Shown here one piece after another: positions 14,513 to 24,116 of a stretch of DNA of 40,303 nucleotides (positions are counted from its first letter, which is position 1; each line of letters opens with the position of its first letter). The translations under genes and the position numbers were made by a program. Location: the NCBI GenBank assembly GCA_000436475.1, contig FR886208.1, positions 126,923 through 167,225 on the forward strand, read 5' to 3'. Source of the stretch: Eubacterium sp. CAG:248. GTDB taxonomy: Bacteria > Bacillota > Clostridia > Lachnospirales > Lachnospiraceae. The notes beneath the pieces are model-generated. The model searched no databases. It saw nothing but the letters and a program-made list of their open reading frames with translations, and had not been told where the DNA came from.

Positions 14513-16606
14513 CTATACTAATGTGTTAGCGTCAATAATCAGTGCTACAGAACCATCTCCAAGAATAGTAGCTCCGCTTATCATTCTATTAATATTAATA
14601 TACTTACCAAGTGACTTGATTACGATTTCCATCTGTCCGATAAGACTGTCAACAACAAGACCAGCAAGCTTATCGCCCTTTCTTACTATAACTACTATAA
14701 TAGTATCAGTTTCTTCAGCCTCACCTGGTACATCCAGTATATCTCTTAATCTTATAAGTGGTATTACACTGCCTCTAAGATTAATAACCTCTTTAGCATG
14801 TACATACTTTATATCACCTACTGGCACATCTTCGATTGTCTCGATAGAACCTAATGAAATAGCATACTTCTCATCTCCAAGCTTAACCATAAGTGCCTGG
14901 ATGATAGCAAGAGTAAGTGGAAGCCTTATGCTGAAGGTGCTTCCTTCGCCATACTTTGTCTTAACTTCTACGTCACCACCAAGAGCCTCTATCTTAGACT
15001 TAACAACGTCAAGACCAACTCCTCGTCCTGATACATCTGTAATCTTATCTGATGTAGAGAAGCTTGGCTTAAATAAAAGATCAATAGCTTCCTTTTCTGT
15101 TAAAGCATCTGCCTGTTCCTGAGTAAGTGTTCCTTTCTCAACAGCCTTAGATTTAACTTTTTCTACATCTATACCATTACCATCATCTGCAACTTCAATA
15201 ACTACGTTATTGCCTTCCTGGAACGCATTAAGATAGATTGAACCAACTTCTGGCTTTCCTCTTTCTGCTCTTACCTCTGCACTTTCAAGTCCGTGATCAG
15301 CTGAGTTTCTTAAAAGATGCATGATAGGATCACCGATTTCATCAAGAACTGTTCTATCAAGCTCTGTCTCTTCACCTGTTATATATAATTCCATCTTCTT
15401 GTTAAGCTTTTTATTAAGATCCCTTATCATACGTGGGAACTTGCTTATAACACCTTCAATAGGCATCATTCGTACCTTCATGACAGATTCATGAAGATTC
15501 GTAGTAACTCTTTCAAGGTATTCTATCTGCTCAGTGAATTTCTGATTGTTAGAAGCAGTTTCTCCGTCATCAGATATACTTGCTGATACAAGTCCGTTCT
15601 TTGCTATAATAAGCTCACTTACAAGATTCATAAGCACATCAAGCTTATCTATATCAACTCTTACTGTATGGCTTACAGCCTTGCTGTTAGCTGCTGCTGC
15701 TTTCTTTGCCTGTGTAAGCATAGAAGGTTTCTTTGTTTCCTCCTTCTTTGCTTCCTTTGAAGATGTTGCTTCTGATACCTCAGTCTGTTCTGTCTTTGCT
15801 TCTTCCTTACTTTCTGTCTCTTCACTTTCAGGGAAAGGTGTTGTTATCGCTTTGGCTTCTGCTGACTTTATTTCAGATACATTTCTTATTATACCAGATA
15901 TATCTTCCATGCTTTCTTTTGATACTACTACTATTGTAAACTTTTTATCAAACTTTTCATCTTCTATATCCTGTGTTGAAGGTTCAGACTTGATGACATC
16001 ACAATGTCCCTCGAGATTCTTAAACACAAGAAATGCTCTTGCTGCCTTTAATATACAGTTCTCATCTACTGTAACATCTATCTCGTATACACCAAGTCCC
16101 TTCTTTAATGCTTCATTAACTGCATTCATCTCAAAATCAGCAAATGCAAGTTCAGAAGTTCCTTCTCCTGCTGTTACAGCAGAAGCAGCTGTCTGTGGCT
16201 GTGTTTCTTTACTTTCTTCGTTATTGCCACCTATAAATGAATTAAGTGCTTTGATAATAGGTTCGTTATCATCAGTACCTTCATCCTGTGTATTCTGGAT
16301 GTTTGATACATAATTCTCGAGTGCATCAAGACACTGGAACAATACATCACACATATCTGATGTTACTTTTATGTTACCATTGCGGACTTCTGAGAATACA
16401 TTCTCCATATCATGTGTAAGATTCTGCATTCTCTTATATCCCATAGTACCTGCCATACCCTTTAAAGAATGGGCAGCTCTGAATATTTCATTTATTGTAT
16501 CGCTGTTCTCTGGTTCTTTCTCAAGTATCATTAACTGATCACTTAATGACTGTAAATGTTCATTTGATTCATCAATAAAAATCTCTAAATACTGGCTTAC
16601 ATCCAT
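14513..16606 (-). CDS. cheA: chemotaxis histidine kinase CheA
   Basis: CheA autophosphorylates in response to receptors and passes phosphate to CheY and CheB. The 697 residues contain the P1 Hpt domain with phospho-His H46 in FRAAHSLKGMAG, a P2-like region (about 155-250), an Ala/Glu/Lys-rich linker (about 255-300), the P3 dimer helices, the P4 kinase domain with the N box LRNSADHGLES, G1 box VADDGNGID and G2 box SGRGVGLDVV, and a C-terminal P5 CheW-like domain. GGGGGTG precedes the ATG. All catalytic parts look intact. It lies directly after cheB with a 1-base gap. Confidence 0.97.
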   Translation of the reverse strand: MDVSQYLEIFIDESNEHLQSLSDQLMILEKEPENSDTINEIFRAAHSLKGMAGTMGYKRMQNLTHDMENVFSEVRNGNIKVTSDMCDVLFQCLDALENYVSNIQNTQDEGTDDNEPIIKALNSFIGGNNEESKETQPQTAASAVTAGEGTSELAFADFEMNAVNEALKKGLGVYEIDVTVDENCILKAARAFLVFKNLEGHCDVIKSEPSTQDIEDEKFDKKFTIVVVSKESMEDISGIIRNVSEIKSAEAKAITTPFPESEETESKEEAKTEQTEVSEATSSKEAKKEETKKPSMLTQAKKAAAANSKAVSHTVRVDIDKLDVLMNLVSELIIAKNGLVSASISDDGETASNNQKFTEQIEYLERVTTNLHESVMKVRMMPIEGVISKFPRMIRDLNKKLNKKMELYITGEETELDRTVLDEIGDPIMHLLRNSADHGLESAEVRAERGKPEVGSIYLNAFQEGNNVVIEVADDGNGIDVEKVKSKAVEKGTLTQEQADALTEKEAIDLLFKPSFSTSDKITDVSGRGVGLDVVKSKIEALGGDVEVKTKYGEGSTFSIRLPLTLAIIQALMVKLGDEKYAISLGSIETIEDVPVGDIKYVHAKEVINLRGSVIPLIRLRDILDVPGEAEETDTIIVVIVRKGDKLAGLVVDSLIGQMEIVIKSLGKYININRMISGATILGDGSVALIIDANTLV

Positions 16607-16607
16607 A

Positions 16608-17837
16608 TTAAGACACCCCCACGTTTTTTGTTATTGCTTCTGCGACATGGTTAAGAGGCACAACCTCATTAACCAGACCTGTATTAGCTATTGCTTTTGG
16701 CATACCGTATACCACACTTGTTTCTTCATCCTGTGCTATAACGTATATGTTTTTATGATTTCTGCTGAGTGCTTTTATTCCATTCGTACCATCTGCACCC
16801 ATACCTGTAAGTACGACACATGTTATTTCGTCATAGTTACTTTGTGTAAGCGATTCATACATAATGTTGGCACATGGTTTAAGACCATCTAATGGTGCCT
16901 CATCACTAAGTGAAATAACATAATCCATGCCTTTCTTTCTAACTCTTATATGCTTTCCACCTGGTGCTATATATACCCAGCCTTTTTTAATAGCTTCACC
17001 ATCTGCTGCTTCTTTAACATTGATTGCACTCATCTCGTTAAGTCTTGCTGCTAGTGAGGCTGTGAATCCTGCCGGCATATGCTGTACAAGTACCATACCC
17101 GCATCAAGATTTGCTGGAAGCATCGGTATCACCTGCTGTAACGACTTAGGTCCGCCTGTTGAGCATGCAAGTGCAACAAGCTTATTCTTACCAGCTTTTA
17201 CTCTGCTATACTTACTGCCATCAACCTTAACGGCATGTTCCAAAGAATCATAACCCGTTGTATGCATAACTGAAGTTCTTGATGAATCTTCTACTGTTCT
17301 TGTACTGTTAAGATTTCTTCTTGCCGAAGCAAAAAAAGGCTTACTGCTATCTTCCGGTTTTCTAAAAGTTCCTGTGCTTCTTGCTGATGATGCACTGCCC
17401 GTTCTCATAGATGTTCTTCTTAAAGAAGATCTGGAATTCGTGGCTACATTAAGCATATTAAAGATTTTGTTCTTAAAATCAATACTCTTTGTCTCCAGAT
17501 AATTTTCCGGTTTCGTAACAAAATCAAATGCTCCATATTCAAGTGCCTGGATAGTTTCTTTAGCACCTTCCTTTGCAACAGTACTTACAACTATAACTGT
17601 CTGTTCTATGTGATCCTTCTGCAATCTTTTTAAAAGCTCAAGACCATTAAGCTTAGGCATATTAATATCAAGAATGATAGCACTATACTCATATGGGTGC
17701 GACACTATCATATCAAGACCCTCAAGTCCATCTTTTGCGATAGCCACAACCTCGTATTCATCGCTTTCGTTTATTATATCAGATATGACTCTTCTCATGA
17801 GTGCAGAGTCATCTATTACCAGGATTTTTTTAGCCAT
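16608..17837 (-). CDS. cheB: protein-glutamate methylesterase CheB
   Basis: CheB removes receptor methyl groups when phosphorylated. The receiver domain (1-120) has the acidic pair D9-D10 and the phosphoacceptor D57 in AIILDINMPKLNG. A Ser/Arg-rich linker of about 80 residues follows, longer than in E. coli. The esterase domain (about 215-405) has the catalytic Ser in ACSTGGPKSL, His in LVQHMPAGFT and Asp in LTGMGADG. The gene overlaps the end of the PilZ gene by 8 bases and has AGGAG upstream inside it. A cheR partner is not in the window. Confidence 0.97.
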   Translation of the reverse strand: MAKKILVIDDSALMRRVISDIINESDEYEVVAIAKDGLEGLDMIVSHPYEYSAIILDINMPKLNGLELLKRLQKDHIEQTVIVVSTVAKEGAKETIQALEYGAFDFVTKPENYLETKSIDFKNKIFNMLNVATNSRSSLRRTSMRTGSASSARSTGTFRKPEDSSKPFFASARRNLNSTRTVEDSSRTSVMHTTGYDSLEHAVKVDGSKYSRVKAGKNKLVALACSTGGPKSLQQVIPMLPANLDAGMVLVQHMPAGFTASLAARLNEMSAINVKEAADGEAIKKGWVYIAPGGKHIRVRKKGMDYVISLSDEAPLDGLKPCANIMYESLTQSNYDEITCVVLTGMGADGTNGIKALSRNHKNIYVIAQDEETSVVYGMPKAIANTGLVNEVVPLNHVAEAITKNVGVS

Positions 17838-18537
17838 TATAGCCCAACTCCTTTTTTAACATATTTCTTTGTTGTTCAAATACATATTTAACTATTTCTT
17901 CTCTGTCTGCTTCACTGATGTTTATAAACTGAAGCCTGCTGTCAAACATAGTTTCATCTTTTGAATTCTTCTGTGAATCCACAACCTTTGCAAGTACGTC
18001 AGCTTCCTTATCGCCACTATTAAAATTCAGTGTGAATTTAACATAAACCATCTCATTTTTTTCAAGCTGTCTTTTGGAAAATACTCTTATTCCACCGCCG
18101 CTTATATCTACTATAGTACATTTATAATTATCTTCATTAAGAATAAGATCCTCAATCTCATCCAGGCCTTCTTTAAGATCAGTTACTGTTCTTAAAGAAG
18201 CTGGCATAATACAGCTCAGCCTGTAATATTCTCTTCTCTGTATTCTTACAAGTGCAGAATCAAGCTTTATTTCTGCAACATGAAGCTTTTCTTCTTTTCC
18301 TCTTGATACTACAGAACACATTGCCCTGTATATCTTATTATCCGAATAAAAATATCCCTCAAATCTTTTCCCCTTTTCCAACGGGACTATGTGCCCCTCA
18401 TAAATAGGCATTGCACACATAATACCTTCATCAGTAAAATCAAGTATCTGGCTGGCATATTCTACAGTATCATCATCGCCTGACCTGCTCTTAAACACCA
18501 TTTCAACCCTGTTTCCCAGCTTTAGCGGTTCAAACAT
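17830..18537 (-). CDS. YcgR-like flagellar brake protein with PilZ domain
   Basis: The 235-residue protein has an N-terminal YcgR-type domain (about 1-105; MFEPLKLGNRVEMVF) and a C-terminal PilZ domain (about 110-225). The cyclic-di-GMP binding motifs are present: an Arg-rich RxxxR-type element in RIQRREYYRLSC, and DISGGGIRV. Proteins of this kind slow or stop the flagellar motor when c-di-GMP is high. It lies between flhG and cheB, 57 bases after flhG, and overlaps cheB. Residues needed for ligand binding look complete; the motor target is inferred from the family. Confidence 0.9.
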   Translation of the reverse strand: MFEPLKLGNRVEMVFKSRSGDDDTVEYASQILDFTDEGIMCAMPIYEGHIVPLEKGKRFEGYFYSDNKIYRAMCSVVSRGKEEKLHVAEIKLDSALVRIQRREYYRLSCIMPASLRTVTDLKEGLDEIEDLILNEDNYKCTIVDISGGGIRVFSKRQLEKNEMVYVKFTLNFNSGDKEADVLAKVVDSQKNSKDETMFDSRLQFINISEADREEIVKYVFEQQRNMLKKELGYNG

Positions 18538-18593
18538 AATCCTTCCTCCTACAGCATCATGATTTATCTTACGGATATCATTATATTATATTT

Positions 18594-19478
18594 CTACATT
18601 TTTCTTGAAAATACATTTTTGAAATAACTTCGTATTCCCATCCTGTGTGCAGGAACAGTAATATCATTACCAAGAAGTTCTGCTGCAATATTTTTAAAAT
18701 GTCTTGCTGCAGAGCTTGAAGGATACATAATAGTTACAGGTTTCTGCTTCATAACAGCTTTTCTGACATTTGAATCCTGAGGAACACTGCCAAGATAACT
18801 GAGTTTTATTCCAAGAAACTTCGTAACAACTGCATTAAGCTTTTCATAAAGATTACGTCCTTCACTCTCAGACTCAACTCTGTTAGCAACCATCTTAATA
18901 GAACATTCTTCTTTATTGTAGCCTTCATTCATGCTAAGCGCCTTTAATAGTGCATATGAATCTGTTACAGATGTAGGTTCAGGTGTTGTGACAATAATAG
19001 TCTCCGGACTAGCAAGCAAAAACTCCATAACACTTGGTGCTATTCCTGCCCCCGTATCAATAATTATCACATCTGCAAGTTCCTCTAAATCTGTCATTTT
19101 TCCTACGAGCCTTTTTACCTGCTCCTGATCAAGATTAATAAGATTAGCTATTCCTGAGCCGCCTGATATAAATCCGACACCTTCTGGTCCTTCTGTTATA
19201 ATATCCTTTATTTCTTTTCCTTTGAACATAAGGTCGCTAAGATTATATTCAGGTATAACACCGAACATAACCTCAACATTAGCAAGTCCAAAGTCTGCAT
19301 CAAGGATAATAACCTTTTTCCCCATCCTTGTTAATTCTAACGCAAGATTAACCGACAGATTAGACTTTCCAACTCCGCCTTTTCCACTTGTAATAGCTAT
19401 AACACGGGCATTCTTTATATTATTCTGATTCTGCTTTCTGATCATATTACGAAGATTCTCTGCCTGATCCATCATCAT
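18594..19478 (-). CDS. flhG: flagellar number/placement ATPase FlhG (YlxH)
   Basis: FlhG is a MinD/ParA-like ATPase that acts with FlhF to set the number and place of flagella. Near the N-terminus is the DQAENLR helix (DQAxxLR), known to stimulate FlhF GTPase activity. The deviant Walker A SGKGGVGKSNLSVNLA follows, then ILDADFGLANVEVMFG and VIIDTGAGIAPSVMEF. The C-terminus has a basic amphipathic stretch, IRSYFKNVFSRKM, suited to membrane binding. It overlaps the end of flhF; three ATGs in a row make the exact first residue uncertain. Confidence 0.95.
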   Translation of the reverse strand: MMMDQAENLRNMIRKQNQNNIKNARVIAITSGKGGVGKSNLSVNLALELTRMGKKVIILDADFGLANVEVMFGVIPEYNLSDLMFKGKEIKDIITEGPEGVGFISGGSGIANLINLDQEQVKRLVGKMTDLEELADVIIIDTGAGIAPSVMEFLLASPETIIVTTPEPTSVTDSYALLKALSMNEGYNKEECSIKMVANRVESESEGRNLYEKLNAVVTKFLGIKLSYLGSVPQDSNVRKAVMKQKPVTIMYPSSSAARHFKNIAAELLGNDITVPAHRMGIRSYFKNVFSRKM

Positions 19479-20806
19479 TCGCCACCTCCAAGTAACTGTC
19501 TTGCAATACCCTGCTCGTTAATCACTTCTATATCATCTGGTACGTTCTGGCCTGATGTTGTATATGAAAGTGGTCTGTCTGTTAACATGCGGATGTTTAA
19601 TATATTACCAACAGAACATGTTTCATCCAGTTTTGTAAATATAACTGCCCAGTCAACATCATCATACTTATCAGCAATACTCTTAAGATCCTTATACTTT
19701 GTCGTAAGACTTAAAGTAAGATAACACTCAAAATCAAACTCATCTGCTCTTTGTGCCACCTCTTCAATAAATGCCTTAAGTTCATCCATCTGTTCTGTTG
19801 CTTTATGCGATCTTCCAGCTGTATCAACAAGTATGAGATCATAATCCTTATATTCAGAAAGGCTCTTGTTCATATCTTCTACTGAATACACAACACTTAC
19901 AGGACAGTCAATGATTGATGCATATGTGTTAAGCTGTTCAACAGCTGCTATTCTGTATGTATCTGCTGTTATGAAGGCAACTCTTGCCTCCTTTTCTATC
20001 TTAAAGCTTGAGGCAATCTTTGCAATAGTAGTAGTTTTCCCTACTCCTGTAGGCCCGATAAAGAATATAACCTTGGCTTTATCGCCTATTTCTATAGTCT
20101 TTGGTTTTCCCAGCTTTAATATAATCTTCTGGTATACTGCTGCAAGTATACTGTCAAGGTTAGACTCTTTTTTTAGTGAATTCTCTATTTCACCTATTAT
20201 TTCATCTGCGAATCTGCTGTCAACCTCATTATCTATAAGCTTCTTATAAATAAGCTGAAGGAACTTATAATTCGCATTTTCTCTTTCTTTTACCTGCTTA
20301 TTTTCACCTGCTGCACCGGATATATCCTCTTTAATATCTGACATTCTTTTAGTATATGCAGAAGCTGCCACTGTCTTTCCCTGACTGCCTGATGATGACA
20401 TATCAGAGTTTAAGTTTCCCTGGTTCTGTAAAAGATTATGCAGGCTGTCAAGCTTCTGTTCTATGGCTGATGCTGAGCTTACTGCTGTATTATCATCAGC
20501 TATAAGATTAATAGTCGATGAAGTGCCTCCTGACACCATGCTCTGGTTAATCATTCTTTCCGGCTTTGCTTCCTGACCACTGGCAGCATTATTATCAAAT
20601 ACTGGCTTGTTTTTGTTGATACCATCAACTATATCCTTTTCCTCAAGTGCTGCAGTAACCTCTACAGCATCCTTTTTAAACAATCTTGCCAGGCCTCTCT
20701 GCTTTATACTTTTTATATTAAGTACAACTGCTGTGCTTCCAAGTTCTTCTCTTGCTTTTATTATGGCTTCCATCTCTGTTGGTGCCTGAAACTTCTTAAC
20801 TATCAT
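19475..20806 (-). CDS. flhF: flagellar SRP-like GTPase FlhF
   Basis: FlhF is an SRP-family GTPase that places new flagella. The 443 residues start with the B domain MIVKKFQAPTEMEAIIKARE, a long low-complexity linker (about 75-165), an N domain, and the G domain with GPTGVGKTTTIAKIA (G1), DTYRIAAVEQL, DTAGRSH (G3) and TKLDE (G4). The start codon overlaps the flhA stop as TAATG, so the two are translationally coupled. Order flhB-flhA-flhF-flhG is standard in Firmicutes. Confidence 0.96.
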   Translation of the reverse strand: MIVKKFQAPTEMEAIIKAREELGSTAVVLNIKSIKQRGLARLFKKDAVEVTAALEEKDIVDGINKNKPVFDNNAASGQEAKPERMINQSMVSGGTSSTINLIADDNTAVSSASAIEQKLDSLHNLLQNQGNLNSDMSSSGSQGKTVAASAYTKRMSDIKEDISGAAGENKQVKERENANYKFLQLIYKKLIDNEVDSRFADEIIGEIENSLKKESNLDSILAAVYQKIILKLGKPKTIEIGDKAKVIFFIGPTGVGKTTTIAKIASSFKIEKEARVAFITADTYRIAAVEQLNTYASIIDCPVSVVYSVEDMNKSLSEYKDYDLILVDTAGRSHKATEQMDELKAFIEEVAQRADEFDFECYLTLSLTTKYKDLKSIADKYDDVDWAVIFTKLDETCSVGNILNIRMLTDRPLSYTTSGQNVPDDIEVINEQGIARQLLGGGE

Positions 20807-22845
20807 TACGCTGTCACCATCCCTACTGATTGTAATTCAATATTAGATTCAACTTCATTATATGAGATAACTATAATGTCCTTATAATAATCAGATGCAA
20901 GTTTCTTAAAATACAATCTGACTATTGGTGAAGTTATAACAATCGGATTTTTTCCCATATCCTCAAGCTTCTTTAACTCTTCTCCCAGTGAATCCATGAT
21001 TGCCTTTGTACGGGCAGGATCCAGTGAAAGGTAGGAACCCTGTTCTGTATTCTTGACTGCTCCCATAATCTCCTGTTCAACCTTAGGATCCAGTGTAATA
21101 ACATTCGTAACTTCATTTGGTGGAAAATATTTTCCAGAAATTGCTCTCTTTAAGCTTTGTCTTACATATTCTGTAAGTATATCTGTATCTCTTGTAACTG
21201 CTGCATGATCAGCAAGTGTTTCAAATATTGTAACAAGATCTCTTATAGATATGCCTTCTTCAAGCAGATTCTGTAACACCTTCTGAATCTCACCTATTCC
21301 GAGCAGCTTAGGTACTAACTCATCAATAAGTGCTGAATTATTATCCTTAATATTATTAATAAGATTCTGTACATCCTGCCTTGTAAGAAGCTCTGCGATA
21401 TGCTGTCTTATAACCTCAGTAAGATGTGTAGCTATTATTGATGGTGGATCTACAACTGTATATCCCATAGATTCCGCTCTTTCTCTCTGGCTCTCAGTTA
21501 TCCATATAGCAGGTAGGTGGAACGATGGCTCAAATGTAGGTATACCTGTAATCTCTTCCTCCACATATCCTGGATTCATAGCCATATAATGGTCAAATAA
21601 AATCTCTCCTTCACTGACCTGTATGCCTTTTATTTTAATAACATACTGGTTAGGATTCAGCTGTATGTTATCCCTTAAACGGATAATAGGAACTACCGCA
21701 CCAAGCTCTAATGCAATCTGCCGTCTTATCATAACAACACGGTCAAGAAGATCACCACCCTGATTAACATCGGCAAGTGGAATAATACCATAACCAAACT
21801 CAAGCTCAATAGGATCAACGTTAAGCAGCGAAACAACATTTTCCGGCTTTCTTATCTCCTGTGCCTCTGTTTCTTCTGCCTCCGCCATCTCCTCGATAGT
21901 TGCTTCACCAGATTTATCCTTAAGTTTTCTTCCATATACTATAAGAAGTATGCCAAGCGGCACAAATATATATATAGGCAATGGTGTTAAAGCCCCTAAA
22001 AATGCAAGAGCAGCACCTACCATAATAAGAACTCTGTCTATAGAAAACAGCTGTCCTACCATCTCATCACCAAGTTCACCTTCACTTGATGCCTTTGTAA
22101 CAAGAATACCTGTTGACAAAGATATAAGCAATGATGGAATCTGTGAACACAATCCATCACCAATAGTAAGAATTGCATATGTAGAAAGTGCCTCATTTAC
22201 AGACTGTCCACGATACATCATTCCCATAATAATACCGCCAACAAGGTTGATTGCTGTTATAATAAGTCCCGCTGTTGCATCTCCCTTAACGTACTTTGTA
22301 GCACCATCCATAGAACCAAAGAAGCTGTTTTCCTGCTGAAGCTTTTTTCTTCTTTCAGCCGCTTCCTTATCTGTTATCGCTCCTGTATTAAGATCAGAAT
22401 CTATAGCCATCTGTTTACCAGCCATCGCATCAAGTGTAAATCTTGCTGTTACTTCTGATACTCTTTCAGAACCTTTATTGATAACTATAAACTGTACAAT
22501 AATAAGAACAATAAAAATAATCGTACCAATAACAAGATTGCCGCCACCGACAAACTCTCCAAACGTAGCAACTACGTGTCCTGCATATCCATCACGTAAA
22601 ATCATCTTCGTTGATGATACATTCAGCGATATCCTGAAAATAGTCGTGAATAACAGCATTGTTGGAAATGCAGCCATATCCAGCACTTCTTTAGCATATA
22701 ATGAATTAAATAATATAATAAGTGCTACCATTATATTAAACGCAAGTAATATGTCAAGTAACCATGAAGGAATAGAAATAATGAAGAATAAAACTGCTGA
22801 TAGTATATATATGCCCATGAATAAGTCATTTTTCTTTAACTTCAC
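20806..22845 (-). CDS. flhA: flagellar export gate protein FlhA
   Basis: FlhA forms the nonameric gate ring of the flagellar type III export apparatus. The 679 residues have about eight N-terminal membrane segments (to about 310) with the conserved loop SERVSEVTARFTLDAMAGKQ, and a cytoplasmic C-terminal domain (about 330-679) with YTVVDPPSIIATHLTEVIRQ. The start is a GTG at 22845 with AAGGAG about 8 bases upstream. The stop of a 38-codon ORF overlaps this GTG (GTGA). A candidate extended -10 promoter lies about 125 bases upstream. Confidence 0.97.
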   Translation of the reverse strand: MKLKKNDLFMGIYILSAVLFFIISIPSWLLDILLAFNIMVALIILFNSLYAKEVLDMAAFPTMLLFTTIFRISLNVSSTKMILRDGYAGHVVATFGEFVGGGNLVIGTIIFIVLIIVQFIVINKGSERVSEVTARFTLDAMAGKQMAIDSDLNTGAITDKEAAERRKKLQQENSFFGSMDGATKYVKGDATAGLIITAINLVGGIIMGMMYRGQSVNEALSTYAILTIGDGLCSQIPSLLISLSTGILVTKASSEGELGDEMVGQLFSIDRVLIMVGAALAFLGALTPLPIYIFVPLGILLIVYGRKLKDKSGEATIEEMAEAEETEAQEIRKPENVVSLLNVDPIELEFGYGIIPLADVNQGGDLLDRVVMIRRQIALELGAVVPIIRLRDNIQLNPNQYVIKIKGIQVSEGEILFDHYMAMNPGYVEEEITGIPTFEPSFHLPAIWITESQRERAESMGYTVVDPPSIIATHLTEVIRQHIAELLTRQDVQNLINNIKDNNSALIDELVPKLLGIGEIQKVLQNLLEEGISIRDLVTIFETLADHAAVTRDTDILTEYVRQSLKRAISGKYFPPNEVTNVITLDPKVEQEIMGAVKNTEQGSYLSLDPARTKAIMDSLGEELKKLEDMGKNPIVITSPIVRLYFKKLASDYYKDIIVISYNEVESNIELQSVGMVTA

Positions 22846-22958
22846 TTTATTTCTCCTTCCCGATGTAATATTGTATCATAAATATTTATCCTTAATAATA
22901 GTGTTATATCTGTAATGTAATCGCCACCATATCTGGCAGCTTCTACATATTTCGACAT
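22842..22958 (-). CDS. 38-residue ORF translationally coupled to flhA, unknown
   Basis: The gap between flhB and flhA contains an ATG frame of 38 codons. Its product begins MSKYVEAARYGGDYITDITL and goes on LLRINIYDTI with a charged end HREGEIK. The stop TGA shares its first two bases with the GTG of flhA (GTGA), the usual geometry of coupled genes, and the flhA ribosome site lies inside the ORF. Against it: no ribosome site precedes the ATG, and an upstream in-frame TAA means this ATG is the only start. With a promoter at 22969-22977 the mRNA would be nearly leaderless. No family recognised. Confidence 0.4.
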   Translation of the reverse strand: MSKYVEAARYGGDYITDITLLLRINIYDTILHREGEIK

Positions 22959-22968
22959 TGATTAGTTA

Positions 22969-22977
22969 ATTATATCA
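22969..22977 (-). promoter_or_regulatory. possible extended -10 promoter before flhA
   Basis: The minus strand reads TGATATAAT, that is TGN joined to a perfect -10 hexamer, but no good -35 box stands 17 bases upstream. It would serve the 38-codon ORF and flhA-flhF-flhG onwards. The match could be chance in this AT-rich gap. Confidence 0.4.
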
Positions 22978-22987
22978 CACATTTTAA

Positions 22988-24115
22988 TTATAATCTATTA
23001 TTTGTTCGCATAACTACAGCAAGTATTTCTGCCACTGCCTGATATAACTCTGGAGGTATCTCCATGCCTATATCTATGTTATGATATAGTATTCTTGCCA
23101 GTGGTTTATTCTCCACTATAGCTATATTGTACTCTTTTGCCTTATCCTTTATCTGGAACGCAAGATAATCTGCACCTTTTGCTATCACTACAGGAGCTTT
23201 TCCCGCATCAGGCTCATATTTAAGAGCAACTGCAAAATGCGTTGGATTAGTAATGACAACATCCGCTTCTGGCAGCTGCTGCATCATTCTCCTTCTTGAA
23301 ACCTCCTGCATCCTTCTTTTTATCTGGCCTTTAACCTGCGGATCACCTTCTGTATTCTTGAATTCATCCTTAATTTCCTGCTTAGTCATCATGTTATCGT
23401 TTTTAAACTTAATTCTCTGATAAAAAAGATCTGCAAAGCCAACAATAAGAAATACAGCACTTATTTTAATGCCGAGGTCAATAATAATACTGCCTATTGT
23501 GGATAAAGCTGTGTTTAGTCCTACATCATAAAATGTCAGAAGAATATTCATTTTACTTTTAACTGTATTATATACCACAATCATTATAATGGATATCATC
23601 GCTATTGATTTAATCAGCTCTACAAGCTGTCTTACTGAAAACATCCTCTTAAATCCACTTATCGGACTTATCTTGCTGAACTTTGGCTGCAAAGGCTTCG
23701 CTGTAACCATCCATTTCTGCTGAAGCATATTTCCAAGTATGGCTATTACAATAGCAACTAATAAAATAGGTATAACAAGCTTTATCATATCTATAATAAC
23801 CTGCTGCATAACGGAGCCTGCCGTTCTTATCGGCAATCCGTTATAGCTGTCGTCTACAACCTTAGATATAGAGTTATATACCTGTGTATACACATCTATA
23901 AGCCCTGTTCCAAGTTTTGATAAATATATCTTTAATATAATAAAAAGAGACATAAGCGAAACCGCCGTTATCAGCTCTTTACTTTTAGCAACCTGACCTT
24001 CCTTTCGGATATCGTTAAGCTTTTTACTTGTAGCTGGCTCTGTCTTTTCACCACCAGGTCCATCCTTTGCAAAGAACTGCAGGTTAAGCTTTAACAACAA
24101 AGTTTCATTATCCAT
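22988..24115 (-). CDS. flhB: flagellar export protein FlhB
   Basis: FlhB is the substrate-specificity switch of the export gate. The 375 residues begin with a short soluble part (LQFFAKDGPGGEKTEPATSK), have four membrane segments between about 35 and 215, and a cytoplasmic domain with the self-cleavage motif NPTH in VVITNPTHFAVALKYEP. The FlhB-C end IVENKPLARILYHNIDIGME is present. The ATG follows the fliR stop by one base, with GGGGAATGAG before it. Cleavage at NPTH should occur between N and P as in the family. Confidence 0.97.
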   Translation of the reverse strand: MDNETLLLKLNLQFFAKDGPGGEKTEPATSKKLNDIRKEGQVAKSKELITAVSLMSLFIILKIYLSKLGTGLIDVYTQVYNSISKVVDDSYNGLPIRTAGSVMQQVIIDMIKLVIPILLVAIVIAILGNMLQQKWMVTAKPLQPKFSKISPISGFKRMFSVRQLVELIKSIAMISIIMIVVYNTVKSKMNILLTFYDVGLNTALSTIGSIIIDLGIKISAVFLIVGFADLFYQRIKFKNDNMMTKQEIKDEFKNTEGDPQVKGQIKRRMQEVSRRRMMQQLPEADVVITNPTHFAVALKYEPDAGKAPVVIAKGADYLAFQIKDKAKEYNIAIVENKPLARILYHNIDIGMEIPPELYQAVAEILAVVMRTNNRL

Positions 24116-24116
24116 A

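Noticed and set aside
14523..16313. Long plus-strand open frames opposite cheA, and similar ones opposite fapA, fliK and flgE
   Set aside because: They are antisense shadows rich in Ser, Ile and Leu, with no family motif, and lie opposite genes with clear domains.
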